Position numbers and translations under genes: made by a program. The notes under the pieces are model-generated. The model was given only the letters and a program-made list of their open reading frames with translations, was not told the DNA's origin and did not search any database. DNA of 64,000 bases from positions 89,802,645 through 89,866,644 of the forward strand of contig NC_052357.1 of NCBI RefSeq assembly GCF_009727055.1, read 5' to 3'. Shown here piece by piece: positions 34,100-46,239 of the stretch. Every line of letters begins with the position of its first letter. Position 1 is the stretch's first letter. This DNA comes from Benincasa hispida (Eukaryota > Streptophyta > Magnoliopsida > Cucurbitales > Cucurbitaceae).

Positions 34100-35951
34100 T
34101 GTTACTGGGGTATAGGATATGCCCTAGTTTATTGTATTTTGTACTTTATTTGTATTGTACTATATTATCCGCTAGCTTTAGGACAAGTTAGAGATTATTA
34201 AGATTTGTGTCCTAAATCTCTTGTATTCTCATAGTTTGTAAACTTTGTAAAACAAATTGTTATTAATAAAATAATTTTTATTTTATGTGCATACACTCAA
34301 TCCAATAATCTAAAATCCTAGGTTATTTTATGTAATTTAAATATGTATGTAGATATATACAGGTGGATCATGTTTAAATGATAACCTGAACAGTCTGTAG
34401 TAGATGGATAAGGTTGGATACCTTATCATGGTGACATTACAGATATGGCTCACTTTGTAGTTATTACAAGTGTTGTAAAGTTCTACAAATGATCTGATCC
34501 TGATCGTTCATGTGGAAAAGTATCTTATGTAAAGAGTTTGTATAAGACCAAAGCACAAAATTAATAGTCTCTCTTTATAACTCCGTTGCTATAAGAGACT
34601 TATATTTCACCAAGATGACCATAGGTGATTTAACCTCAATCTTGAGTGAGTTGTGAACTTTTACTATGAGAGCAATTCTTTGATGTTTATGGGTGAGAGT
34701 GGTCAGTTCTATCGACTTAATATGCCTACCATTTTGGGAATTCGTCTGATTGGGGACCTGGGAACGCTGCTACACAAGAAAGAATTCACTTTTTCTCTAT
34801 TGTTAGGATAAGTAGATAAATTTCTCTCTTAAGAGCTGATTTCAAGGCTTGAATAATGTGGCGCCACACTTTCTCCTGATAAAAGAGGGGTTCGATTATA
34901 GTTGGACTATAACTTATTGTTCATTAGAGGGATCAGTGGTACCTAAAGAGTTAGATGTAACTATGAGGGCAAAACGTTATTTTGGCCCAGATGTACTTAC
35001 GAGCAATTTGTGAAGGGTCAATGCACTGTTGATTGGTTATATGTAATGGATACAGAAATATATTTATGGTGCGGAGAGTACAGTTGTCGGTCTTTAGTGG
35101 AGTGACCGACAGTTAGTAGAGGTTGATTAATATAATTAAAGAGTTTAATTAATTAATCAAGTACCATTGGGGCTTCAATTTATAGGTCCATAAGGTCCCC
35201 TTATTAGCTCAATTAGGATAAACGAGAATCGATTAATTTTGGATTAATTTGAATTAATTTGAATTGTTCAAATTAAGTAGAGGAAATTAATTATATAAGA
35301 TATAATTCACATAATGTAAATGATACATTATAAATTTTAATGAGAGAAATAAATATTTGAATATGATTCAAATATTAATTATACAAATATGATTCATATA
35401 AGATATATAATGTATGTGATAAATTATAATGTAAAGTTTTAACGAGAGATTAATAAACTATAGGATATATTATATGTGATATAATATAAACTATATGTTA
35501 TATGTTATATGTGATGGAACATATAGTTTTATTGATATATAATAAAGTTAGTTATTATATATAGTTTTATCTATTTAAATTTAAATCACTTTCCCCATTT
35601 TACATGTGGTGGAGTTTATGTTTGAACAAAGAGTAGTTATTCTTCCTCTTTTCTATATGTTCACAGGAGTCTCTCTCTCTTTTGATGAAGTTCTCTGCAA
35701 AAGTTACAAAGAAATTGACATAGAAAAAAAGTTGACTTCTCTTTTTCCTAAAATTAATCATTGTGGTCGTTATGAGAATGGGAGAGGAAACATAAAGATC
35801 AATTGATCTACAAGGGTGAGTATCAATTTTCTCCTTTTCTTCTTCTCATTAAGTATGTTGAATTGTTTTGGGTTTATCCTGTAAAATTGTTTTACTTTTT
35901 CTTCTCTGCATTTTCTGTGTTATATCGAATTGGAATTGAAATCGTACAACA
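34100..35951 (+). mobile_element. Ty1/copia 3' LTR of the truncated element
   Basis: Follows the RNase H stop by 12 bases of purine-rich GGCAAGTGGAGA. It starts TGTTACTGGGGTATAGG and is placed to end at CGTACAACA (35951), length about 1.85 kb. It shares the lineage phrases of the other two copia LTRs, including GATCGTTCATGTGGAA, TTTAGTGGAGTGACC and GTCCATAAGGTCCCC. The 5' LTR is missing, so age cannot be read from LTR divergence. Confidence 0.75.
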
Positions 35952-35989
35952 TTCACACGTTTCCTCTAGGGATTCAATCCCTTTAGATG

Positions 35990-36350
35990 AAGGTGGTATT
36001 GGAATTGGTTGTCAGAGTTTTATCGTCGGAGATGGTAGTTGAAATCCGGGGTTGGTCGTCGGAGTTGCTCACTTAAAGGTGGTCATCAAAAGTGATTTTC
36101 GTTAGAATTTGTAGTCGGAGGTGGTTATCGAAACCTATGAAGTTTGTTGCTTAAGTTTTTCATTGGAGTTTATTGTCAAAGCCCAAAATTGGTCATTGGA
36201 GTTGGTCGCATGGAGGTAGACATTGAAGTTGGGTCACTCAAGTTGTCATCAGAGGTAGATTTCGGGGCCCAGAATTAGTCATCGGAGTTGGTTATCGGTG
36301 TTTTCATCAAAGGTGGTTGTCGGAGCTCGGAGTTAGTTCCCGGAGTGTGG
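35990..36350 (+). repeat. Degenerate array of GTCGGAGTTGGT-like units
   Basis: Roughly twenty diverged units built on (G/A)TC(G/A)(T/C)CGGAG(T/G)TGGT follow each other, for example GGTCGTCGGAGTTG, TAGTCGGAGGTGGT, GTCATTGGAGTTGGTCG and GTCATCGGAGTTGGTTATCG. The period is about 15-18 bases and irregular. It directly follows the copia 3' LTR. No convincing protein is encoded across it because units vary in length out of frame. Confidence 0.7.
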
Positions 36351-36598
36351 CAGCGATAGTCGCTAACAATGGCCAATGGGTGGAGTCATTAGAGAACATT
36401 GGAAGAAGAGAGAGTTGTGATGAGTTGGTAAAATTGGTGGACTAAATATTGAGTTAATATACCAACTCAACTCAACTGAGCCAAACATCCCCTTATAGAT
36501 TTTGTTATGTTTGTTATTCTTTAAAGATGTTGCTATACACTTAATTATTAACCCTTAGAGCTACCAATTGCAATTACCCAAAAAATAACTATATTTTG

Positions 36599-36838
36599 GA
36601 TCCAAGGATGGCTTAGTGGATAATTTAATGATCATAGTTATAGTACATGGTTTGATTCTCACTTCTATAATTGTTAAACTTAAGAATAAGGAATTATCTT
36701 AAAATATAAGTATGCTTTAATCCAAGTATTGCTTAGTGGATAGGACATTAATAACAATTGGTGTTCATGGTTTAGTTTCAACTTCTTTAATTGTTAGACT
36801 AAAAATTAAGAGTAAGGCATCATTCCTCACTTAAAAGC
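36599..36838 (+). repeat. Tandem pair of 120-bp tRNA-like (SINE-like) units
   Basis: TCCAAGGATGGCTTAGTGGA at 36601 and TCCAAGTATTGCTTAGTGGA at 36721 start two copies with a period of exactly 120. Each has an A-box-like GGCTTAGTGGATA and, about 35-40 bases later, a B-box-like GGTTTGATTCTC or GGTTTAGTTTCA. Each then has a conserved tail AATTGTTARACT. This spacing resembles a tRNA-derived SINE head, but no poly-A or flanking duplication is evident. Confidence 0.5.
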
Positions 36839-39800
36839 TTCGAATTCTTATGTTTACAATATCGAGTTGAGCTTGCGGTATTAAATTTTCGTCGACATGT
36901 CAATATTTCTTTATATATTTCAATATTTTAATTGAGTTTGACCTCGACATATTGAGTGAATCGATTTTTCTATTATACCGTAAAAAATCCATAATATATG
37001 AAGAAATAAGCATGTGAATAATATAAATACTAAACATTTACACTTAGTTACAAAACGTAATATATTTATATGCTAATTTTTCAAAAAAAATTGTTTTTAT
37101 AATTTTTTAAAAAATATCCATGGACATCGACATTTTATCAAAATTTTCATCGATATTTTCTTAAACTTTAGATCTCGACATTTTCATTGACATCAACATT
37201 CTAAACTTGAACTTATTGCTTTTTTGAAGGAAAAAAAAAGTTAAATGACATGCATAAATCTTCAACCAAGAGGTCATTAAAAAAACATTTTAGTGACTAT
37301 AACTTATGTTTAAAACTTGTACTCAATTAATCTAGCATAGTTTAATCGATAAAGTATCTATTACCATTATAAATGTTGGTGATTCTATTTTTATCCTATA
37401 ATATTAAATTTAAAAAGAAAACAAGTAACAATTTAGTCTATCTTTTGTCCTATCCGAATTATCAGATTCAGAAAGAAAATTGGAAACAAATTAGTATTCA
37501 AATCTATTACATATTTTCAAAAGTTATCGGAATAGTTTCTTTGACTAAATTGTTTTAGATTTTAAGCTCCATATATTAAAGACTAGGGTTGGCAACAAGG
37601 TTGGACTAGGTCGGGGTGAGGATTCCCCATCCCCGTCCCCGCCAATTGAAAGCGAGGATAGGGAGGGATTCCTCGCGCGGACCCATGCCCCTTTTTTTGT
37701 AATATATATAATTATATAAATATNTAATAATTGAGGTCGAGGTTGGGGACGGGGACGAGGCAAGGATACCCTCTTTGTTCCCGACCGATGACCCGATTAT
37801 AATCCTTAGTTTGACCCCATCCCCAATCAATACCTCCCTATCCCCGATCGAGGACCCGATTATAATCTTCAGCTCGATCAAATCGAGGATTTTTACTAAC
37901 CTTAGGCTAGATGTGCATTTATTTTTAACCTATGATTTTGTTTTTATTTTATTGATTTAGTTACATGTCTTTTTCTGCCACGAATTCGTGTTTCATTTAT
38001 TAAAAATTGAATAAAATGTGTGATTTGTCAATGGAAAAAAGATGTTTCCAATAATAATAATTATAATAAATAAATAAATAGACAAATAGTGTCAATTAGC
38101 CACTTGGAATGGAAGATGTCAACATGAACCCATTGCTCAAATGGCAAGCAACAGATGATTCCTTATTCCAATGGCTTTCTTCTCATTTATAAATATATTT
38201 TTAAATATTAAGCTTAATCATTGAGATGGTTTATTTTGTATTTGTAATTGAATGAATAATGTAATCTTATCGTTGTGGTTTAAAATCATTGAATAACAGT
38301 ATTTGTAATAGTAACAATAACTATAACGGATTTATAATTTTTCTATTGTAATGGTAATGATAATGGTATCTAAGGATAAGATTTGAAAAATTATTCAAAA
38401 ATTTTTTTAAAAAAAGATTATGAATTTAGTGATAGGTACTACATTTCATTAAGATTATAGAACACAAAAATCAACGTAGTTAGATGGGACTTACTTTTCA
38501 AATAACTATCCATGGATTACATTAATAATATTCAATCTTTTATTTTTACCAAATCACAATCTTTTTTAAAACAACAAAAGGAATTATCGAATCACATTAA
38601 TAAATTTCAAAAAGAAAAAAAAATAGACAAACAGACAAAATTGACCATTGTCCAAGTTTATCAAATCATATCTACCTACTACTTGTGATGATTGGTCTTA
38701 GTTGAAAGATGTCATTTTGTCTAAAACTTCTTTAAGAAAATAGAGTATTGTACATAATATATGTATTCAAACTTCACAATCAAGTGAACAAGTAACTATA
38801 CAATGTTAACATTTAGCATACAAATTTGGTATCTAAAATTAAGTAATCTGATAGACATAACATTTCTACCATTAAATTAAAGTTTAAAACTGTGTTAATA
38901 TATATATATATATATTGAAAGGACTAAATTTGTAATTTAATTTAGATAAATAAAAAATTCCTATCTCCGTCTAAACGGTACAAAATCTGAAAACAACATT
39001 TTTATGTTTTCTTTGTATCCAGAATTTGAATTTAAAAATTTTAAATGCAGAATTGTATTGATCAAAACATTTAGGAATGTAATATGTGATGTTATAAACC
39101 CAATTTAATTGTTATAAAATTAAAATATGTATTATTTAATGTGTTCTAAATTAAATTAGGTTAAATTCCAAAGTTGGTCTCTATAGTTTGCATTTAAAAT
39201 TTATATTTTAGTTTCTATTGTTTGATATAATTCATATATAGTCTTTATATTTTGTTAAATCCTCCTAAATGGTCCCTATCACATGGACTATTTATTATGA
39301 ATTTTTTTTTATCAAACTATAAGGGTAAATTCTAATTATAAACCATAATACCTAAATTTTAACTTATACCAAACCTTAGAAGCTACAATTTGAAATTTTC
39401 CATAAATTATGTAATATTACAAAACAATATTCTTTTTACAATTAACAAAACAATAATTATACAATTTTTTTAATATAAAATATGTACATGAATAAATTAA
39501 TATCAATTTATTATAAATTAATATTTAATGGGTTACTATAATTAATTTACAATTGTTTAAATTAGAATTCATTTTTTGAATCTTGTTACCAGACACATAT
39601 CTGAAAAAAAAATACATTGTTTTTATTTAATTTATTGCTTTCAAATTCTCTATCAAATAGACTCTTATAAATTAAATGGTCTTTTTTTCTTTGAAAAGAA
39701 AAAAAAAAGCCTTACGAACTAAAAAAACAAAAGGAAATAGAAAAAGACGAATTGACTTTTTATTTGTATAAATAGTCAAATACACAGCACAAAGAATTTT

Positions 39801-41880
39801 TAAATATTTTAATAGGCAAAAAATACCACTTCTTCTAAAAAAACAAAAATACCACTTAAGAAATTTTAAATCCTAATGTAAAATTATTCAAACCATAAAA
39901 TAATTTTGTTTTTTAAAAAAAAGAAAAAAAAGACATGGTTCGGAACACACAAGATTTATTTATTTTTTTCCCTAAAATCAAAGAAATAACACATGAAATT
40001 TAGGAGAAAACCTCTACTGTTAATTCATCAAATGAAGTAAACCGTGTAACCAAATATATAGAAGACTTCATAGGTCAAAAACTCCTAAAATCCTAAAATA
40101 AAAGGAATATCCTTTTTATATCATAGAGCAATCTAAAAATCCGAAGAAGGAATAATGAAAAAAATGACTTGAATTTTCTTCACAAAAGTCTGGCGTTATA
40201 TATATATATAAAGGAAGTTACTTGTAGTTATAAACTTTTTCAGAAAAATCTATAAAATTTCCCAAAAATTCATTCCAAAATCTCTTATGTTAATCCATAT
40301 TATTTTTTATTTTTTATATTATTTGATTTTTAAAAGTTTATTAGCTTTCTTTTTTAATTAAACATATACGATACAAAACGTGCCTTTGCAAATAATAATT
40401 TTTTTTTAATCAAATAGTAACAATATCAACAAATTAATGGACGAATAGAATATAATGCCTGTTTGTTAGAGAATATGAATTTTGTTTTTGGTAGGTAATA
40501 TGAATTCATTTTTAGAAATGATTTTCAGATTTTCTTATCAAAAAGTGTAAATTTTGAAAACATTTTATGTTTTGAATGTAATTAGATTTTGAAATTGAAA
40601 TTTTAAAATGTAAAATTATATAATTAGTACTTCAGGTTAAATCTCCATTATTTTATTTTAAATTAAAAAATGTATTATATAATGTATAATTATAAGCAAC
40701 AAAATAACAATTATACAAAAAATTTTACATAACTCATTTTCATAAATTTATTGAGTATAGTTTATATTCAATCTAATATTTAGTAGGTGATTAACAACTA
40801 GTTTTATGGGTTAATAAATATATTATCAGACATATTTCTAGTAATTGTTTAAATTAGAATCTAATTTCTAATTTAATACGTTACCAAACACGTATATAAA
40901 AACAGAGATACAACCTATGTTAGATGAAAAATAATCGATTACAATTGTAAGTTGATAAAAATGTATTCAAATTTCACCAAAATTTTTATGTTTCTAAATT
41001 GACATAAACATAAAGTGTGATTGATATTTTTATTATAGCTAAAAAAAATTAATGAAATATAATAAAAATGTCACTAATGTACTATTATACTTGGTCGAGT
41101 CCAAGTCTAACGTGAAAGTCAACTTTTTTTTTTTTTCTGATTTTGAAATCAACCATATAAAAATAATAAAAATAATTGACCTATGAATATGCATCAAAAT
41201 TGACGTTTTATAAATATTTTTGTCAACATTTCTTTCATTTAAAACTAAATTAAAAATAATTGGTCTAAAAAGATGCATCAAAATTGACGTTTTATAAATA
41301 TTTAATCCATTTAAAACTTTGATGGCAACTAGAGCTATTTCAGATGGGACTCAAATATCAGTTACTTATTTTTCTGAGAGGAAAAATCATTTACTTATTT
41401 CAATAATTCAATAAAATAATTGAATGAAGATGCCCCATCCTTCTATTATTTCCTTTTTTTTTCCTCCCTAAAAGCACTATATCATAATCAAGTTTTTTTT
41501 TTATCCATGTCATTAAAAAATTAATAGAAATGGAGCATGCATGCACGTTTTATTAAAGAAATTAAAGTTTGAACTTTTATTTTAGAAAAATATGTTGCAT
41601 ATTGTGGAAAGCAACTATCTTTATACATCCCATTAAATGGTCATATCATAATATGGCACGTGGCAAATTATATATATATTTTTTGAAATATTTTAATTGT
41701 TTTTTTTTGTATGAGTGACTTGAGGGAAAAGCATGGAGAAGATACATCCAAGTATTACTCTTTATTTTAACTTCCAATTTATTTTGGAGGGGGTGACTTT
41801 TTATAAGGGTGTTCGTTGACTGAATGGGTATTCATCGTGATTCAGTCTTTTTTTTTTTTTTTTTTTTTGGTGGGGTGGGA
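36839..41880. other. Five-kilobase AT-rich gene desert
   Basis: No gene recognised. Contents: a GC-rich degenerate element at 37577-37910; a diverged repeat of the 'GGTCTCTATAGTTTG' type at about 39160-39420 with an inverted-looking partner phrase (AACTATAAGGGTAAATTC); a (TA)n run at about 38911-38928; and a 50-bp direct repeat (GATGCATCAAAATTGACGTT at about 41182 and 41272). A poly-T run is at 41849-41868. There is one N at 37724. Confidence 0.5.
37577..37910. repeat. GC-rich degenerate element, similar vocabulary to 20950-21650
   Basis: Begins CTAGGGTTGGCAAC and ends near CTAACCTTAGGCTAG, a weak inverted pair. The interior has GATTCCCCATCCCCGTCCCC, a TA-rich centre with the N at 37724, and GGGGACGGGGACGAGG on the other side in inverted arrangement. 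It is much GC-richer than the surrounding DNA. Confidence 0.45.
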
Positions 41881-41968
41881 ATAAGTTAAATGTCAAACCG
41901 AGTATAATTCAATTGGCATGCGAGTGTGTTAGTAACTAAAATGTCTGTGGTTCGAACCAAAGTTAAAC

Positions 41969-42612
41969 GTGCTTAGCTTGGAATAATCCTATGTTGGGTG
42001 ATCTCCTAGGAATTTTCTTATGATGCATGTGAGTGAAGGACAAAACATGCTGAAGGACCAATGTTGGTTTGTGGGATAGTCTTCCATCTTTGAAGCACAA
42101 GAGGATAACATGTCAGGTTGCAGGGAATGCAGGGGAATGTCAGGGCAAATAATGTATTGCCAATTCTGTATCCTGATTCGAATCCTGGGCCTGGGGTGCT
42201 ACAAATGGCATCAGAGCAGAACCTCTCCCAGTAAGATGTGGTTCGGGGGAAAAACCAAGCGGAAGTTGGTGGGTATGTAACAACTCGAGTTCAGGTGGGA
42301 TACATGAATGAATCAATATCACATTCAAATGAGATGGATCCTAAGGACATGGGAGTATGGTTAAGAAAGGCTTAAAAGAATCAAAAGTTACTACCTATAT
42401 CAACAAAGTGTGCTTAGCTTGGAGCAAATCCTATGTTGGGTGATCTCTTAAAAATTTTTCTAGGATGCATGTGAGTGAGGACAAAGCATGCTAAAAAGAC
42501 CAATGTTGGTTTGTAGAGATAATCTTCAATCTTGGAAGCATAAGAAGATAACATGTCAGGCTACAGAAGATGAAGAGGAATGCAATCCAGATCCTAGGCT
42601 TGGGGCGTTACA
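41969..42612 (+). mobile_element. Miniature LTR element (TRIM-like): partial LTR, PBS, 71-bp interior, LTR
   Basis: The right LTR is 42276-42612, bounded by TGTAAC and GTTACA (a perfect 6-bp inverted pair). A partial left LTR, homologous from about 41969 (GTGCTTAGCTTGG) to 42203 (...GGGGTGCTACA), aligns with 42410-42612. Two bases after the left LTR comes TGGCATCAGAGC (42206-42217), one mismatch from the initiator-Met tRNA primer-binding site. Only about 72 bases separate the LTRs, ending in a purine-rich GCGGAAGTTGGTGGGTA before the right LTR. There is no coding capacity. It could instead be a deletion derivative of a larger Ty3 element. Confidence 0.7.
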
Positions 42613-42717
42613 TCGAATCTCTAAAAGATTCCAAAAATTCCCTCTAGAAAACAGTCGAGCTTGTTGCTTGCACTCTTTAACCTTGAGCAACATACCCATT
42701 TTGACATTATCACGGGG

Positions 42718-43445
42718 TGCCCAATTTTTGCCCAACAGATTACTATCAAGTCAAACACACTCTAGAATAGGTTGTGTTTACTAGCTTACAAATATAAGGA
42801 AGGAAGGAAGAGAAGCACTTTGTAGAAATAACACTTTTATTCACTCAAGGTTATAAAAACCACAATACAAAGTACATTTACTTACAAGACCAACTCTTGA
42901 AAAGTTTACAAGTGAAGAGGATTCCAAGGACAAACAACTACTTGGTGGGAGATTCCTACATTCTAGGGTAGTGATGTTCTAAAAGTAGTAATTGGAAGTG
43001 TGAAAAAGTTAAAAAGGGGAAGTAGTGGACATGTCCTCTTCTTAAAAAGAAGGAAACGTGGGGACATATGGAGTAGCCCTGAAGTCAAGGGTAGTGAGCG
43101 GTTAGACCCACTTCAGCCACTCCCCCACTATCTCTACATGTTTAGACTCCCTTCCACATATAAATAAGTCTTGGAATGCCAAGACTTGAACATAAGCAAA
43201 GAAGCTTAGTTGACTTTAGCATTTGAGAGCAAGAGTGAATTCTCTCCACTTGTAAACTCTTCAAGAGTTGGTCTTGCAAGTAAATGTCCTTTGTATTGTG
43301 CCTTTTATAACATTGAGTGAATAAAAGTGTCATTTCCACAAAGTGCTTCTCTTCCTTCCTTCCTTACATTCGTGAGTTAGCAAACACAATGCATTCTAGG
43401 GTATGTTCAACTTGATATTAATTTGTTGGGCAAAAATTGGGTCGA
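42718..43445. repeat. Large inverted repeat, arms about 210 bp, spacer about 300 bp
   Basis: The left arm (about 42718-42930) and right arm (about 43238-43445) are reverse complements at roughly 85-90% by eye. CCCAATTTTTGCCCAACA pairs with TTGTTGGGCAAAAATTGGG, GGAAGGAAGGAAGAGAAGCA with TGCTTCTCTTCCTTCC, and CTTACAAGACCAACTCTTGA with TCAAGAGTTGGTCTTGCAAG. The spacer contains ACATATAAATAAG, a TATA-like box on the plus strand. About 25 bases after the right arm is TTGGCGCCGCACGGGA, similar to a tRNA-Asp-type primer-binding site. So the arms may be two LTR ends in head-to-head orientation. Confidence 0.75.
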
Positions 43446-44984
43446 TTAGTAGGCTGGTCAAGTGAAACTTGGCGCCGCACGGGAAAATTTTGAATTATAC
43501 GTAACACTGTGCTTCCGCCTCGTAACACATTGTTTATATTACACATATTCCAAGTGGATGTCAAAGTAAGGGCCTAGCTTCTAGATAGCCTTATATTGAT
43601 AACCTCAAGGGGTAAGTAACTCTCTTTGTGTTTAGTTGAGTTAAATACTTATTGTACTAACTAAGGTATCAAAGTGTACTCAGCTTGATACTACATATGT
43701 GCGAGTATTCTTATATTTATCAGCTCCAACGATGCATTCGGACAAAAGGGGTGGGTCAAAGAGGAGCACTCATGGCCCGCTTATCTGCACCAATAATATC
43801 CACTCCTAAATTGTATCAAGAGTAGAAAGTGGGTAATAAACGATTAAATACATACCATTTTTAAAGTTGAAAGAGAGTATGATTTTTTTTTTTTTAAATG
43901 ATAGATATAAAATTTTGTCCTTAAAGTATCGTAAAAAAGTTAGTTTTTTTTTGTTTGAACTGTATAGAAAAAATCAATTTAGCTTCTGAAGTGTATATTA
44001 CGCATATCACCTGATTGGATAACACTCTATCTCTTGAGATGCGTAACTTGAGATTGGATTATGGGCAACTTAATTAAATTCTTCTTCTCCAATTGATTCT
44101 CTTTTGACTTTTTTTTTTTTGTATTAGGTTGCTTCTTACAAGAACATGTTTCGAATTCTATACTACTGACCTATACTTTAAAGGGACATAATTTGTACAA
44201 GCAAACTAGGGTAACAGTGAAATAAAAACTTTCTTTACAAATAAGAAGAATATAGCACTCGTAATGATGAGCAATGAGCCGACAAAAAATGTCAACCAAA
44301 CTTCAAAGAAATAGATTGTTTCTGTTATTGACATTAGAATAAGGATAGGTTCAAATTCTCATTGATGTAATTGAGAGAAAGACTTCTCATTTTCAGAGGA
44401 GTTGTTCATAAATCGGCTTGCAAAGTTAATTGCAAAACAAATATCAAGTCTTGTTTGAATGGGGCCACCTTTGATACTATTCTTTGTTAAAAATATCCTT
44501 TATTTTTTACAATTTCAAAAAAAAATTTTGGATTGGGCCATGAGTGACTGTTTTAGACATAGAGATCTTTTGAATTTGCAATTTTTTTTCCTATTTCACT
44601 TGGCATATCCACGTAGACTTTTCTTTCTTCTAAATTTTCATTGAGGAAAATATTTGTTAACTCTTTAAAAAAAAGTAATTTTTCAAAATAATAATTAAAT
44701 CAAGAACCTATCTTCGATATTTTTTATAGGTCCATTATCACAAACTAAGAAAGTTACGAGATCTCATCGACATTTTACACCACCATATTTGGTTTATGAA
44801 GTTGGGGAGTGACATAGAGTTATAAACTACACTTCTTATTTGATTGACGGAGTAGTGAGTTTCATGATTAAATATATATATANATATATTATTTTTCATG
44901 CTTTATTAACTTCTTATGTTATGGATTCCACGACTTCACAACTAACAACTTCACTCTTTACCCGACTTATTTGGATATAGTTTG
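43446..44984. other. AT-rich spacer without a recognisable gene
   Basis: No ORF or repeat with clear structure beyond short poly-T runs (for example 43885-43896). One N at 44883 sits within a TA-rich run. Confidence 0.4.
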
Positions 44985-45190
44985 CATTTGGTTCTAGGAT
45001 TCAAAATATTACACATATAATTGTTAAATTTTGAGTTTGATTTCAATTTAGTTCATAGATTTCATGTTACAATTTAATCTTTAAATTTGAGTCTTATTTC
45101 AATTAAGTCCTTATTTATCAAACTTTGATATTTTATTGAAGGTTCATTTTTCGTTATTTTGTGACCTTTTAAGTCCTAAAAGGTCCGTCA
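44985..45190. repeat. Single-arm fragment of the foldback family
   Basis: TTGGTTCTAGGATTCAAAAT, then TTCAATTTAGTTCATAGATTTC and TATTTCAATTAAGTCC follow the same order of words as the left arms of the elements at 17700 and 53838. The opposite arm is not present. Confidence 0.5.
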
Positions 45191-45977
45191 TAGAAAACAT
45201 TTTGATTTGAGTTACTTTATGAAAATTTTCATGAAAACTAGACCAGTATTTGAGCGAAAAAATATCTTTCCCTTAAAAAAAAACTTTTCTAATAAACTAT
45301 TTCAACGGCAATTATTTTCAATTCGAAGAATTGAGTCGGCAGCTATCCCTTTCCTGTTGAATCGTTTTGATCCCTCAATCAATCTTCATTTAATTTCATA
45401 AAATTCCCACTTTATTTCGAGTCAAAAGTTCTCGAACTCATATATCTTCGATTATTCTATCCACGAAAGGAATTTTGTTTCATTTCTTTCTTTCTCCCCA
45501 AAACAGAAATTATATGGATATTATGGGATAGTACCGAGTGGCATGTTCTTCTTCAAAGGGCTTATTTCAAACCCAGAAAATCGATTCGTTTGCATGCTTT
45601 AATGGATAAATCTGTTGGAATTTCTTGATTCCATTTGATCAGAGAGAGACCCAATTGGGGAAAAAGAAGATCCAGGTCAGTCATGGCTGTAGCAAGAACT
45701 CGTTCTATGTGTCTTCTCTTCCGATGTCGACACGTATCGGACACGTGCTTGAAGTTTCAATCCAAAGCTTAGTAACTTACTCTCAAGTTTCAACTGTTAC
45801 AATTCCTTCTCTCTCATCGACGGTTTCTTCGATCCTACGGCACCGTTTTTACTGTCGAGAGGAATGATGAACAGAGGATTTCAGAACCCATGTCTCCACT
45901 GAATGGATGGGATTGGATTCGTCTGTTCTTATTGAAGAGGTTTCTGTGTGGAGATTTGGTTCTTATTGGTGATTTCA

Positions 45978-46239
45978 GTAAGTATTGATTTGGGTTTTTC
46001 TTTTTTGGTCTAGGTTCGGATTAGAGATTCACAAATCTTCGATTCTTTTGATTTTGATCTTGTGGGTTGAATGTTGAATGTTGAATGTTGAATGTTGAAG
46101 TTGTTCCATTAATGGGTTTTGGATATATATTTGTTTTATCCTTTTTTTTTCTCCTTTTGAATCTGGTGGAGCCCATTTGAGAAAAAGGAAAAGTGGATTA
46201 TAGTAAGCTGATCCTATTGAATATTGTTTGTCGGTACAG
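45978..46239 (+). promoter_or_regulatory. Probable 5'-leader intron of the NTMC2-type gene
   Basis: A good donor (TTTCAG|GTAAGT-like, here ATTTCA|GTAAGT at 45978) and acceptor (GGTACAG at 46239) bracket a T-rich stretch just upstream of the start codon at 46307. The upstream exon (from about 45.4-45.6 kb) contains several ATGs, so upstream ORFs are possible if it is transcribed. The intron includes five tandem TTGAATG units at about 46066-46100. Confidence 0.55.

Noticed and set aside
41650..41662. G-box-like CACGTG in GGCACGTGGC
   Set aside because: A perfect G-box word, but no gene starts within several kilobases on either strand.
41900..41968. tRNA-like (SINE) head with GGTTCGAACC B-box word
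   Set aside because: The word lies just upstream of, and probably within, the left LTR of the miniature LTR element; similar LTRs carry a GGTTCRAACC phrase at this position as I recall, and no A-box at proper spacing with a SINE body follows.
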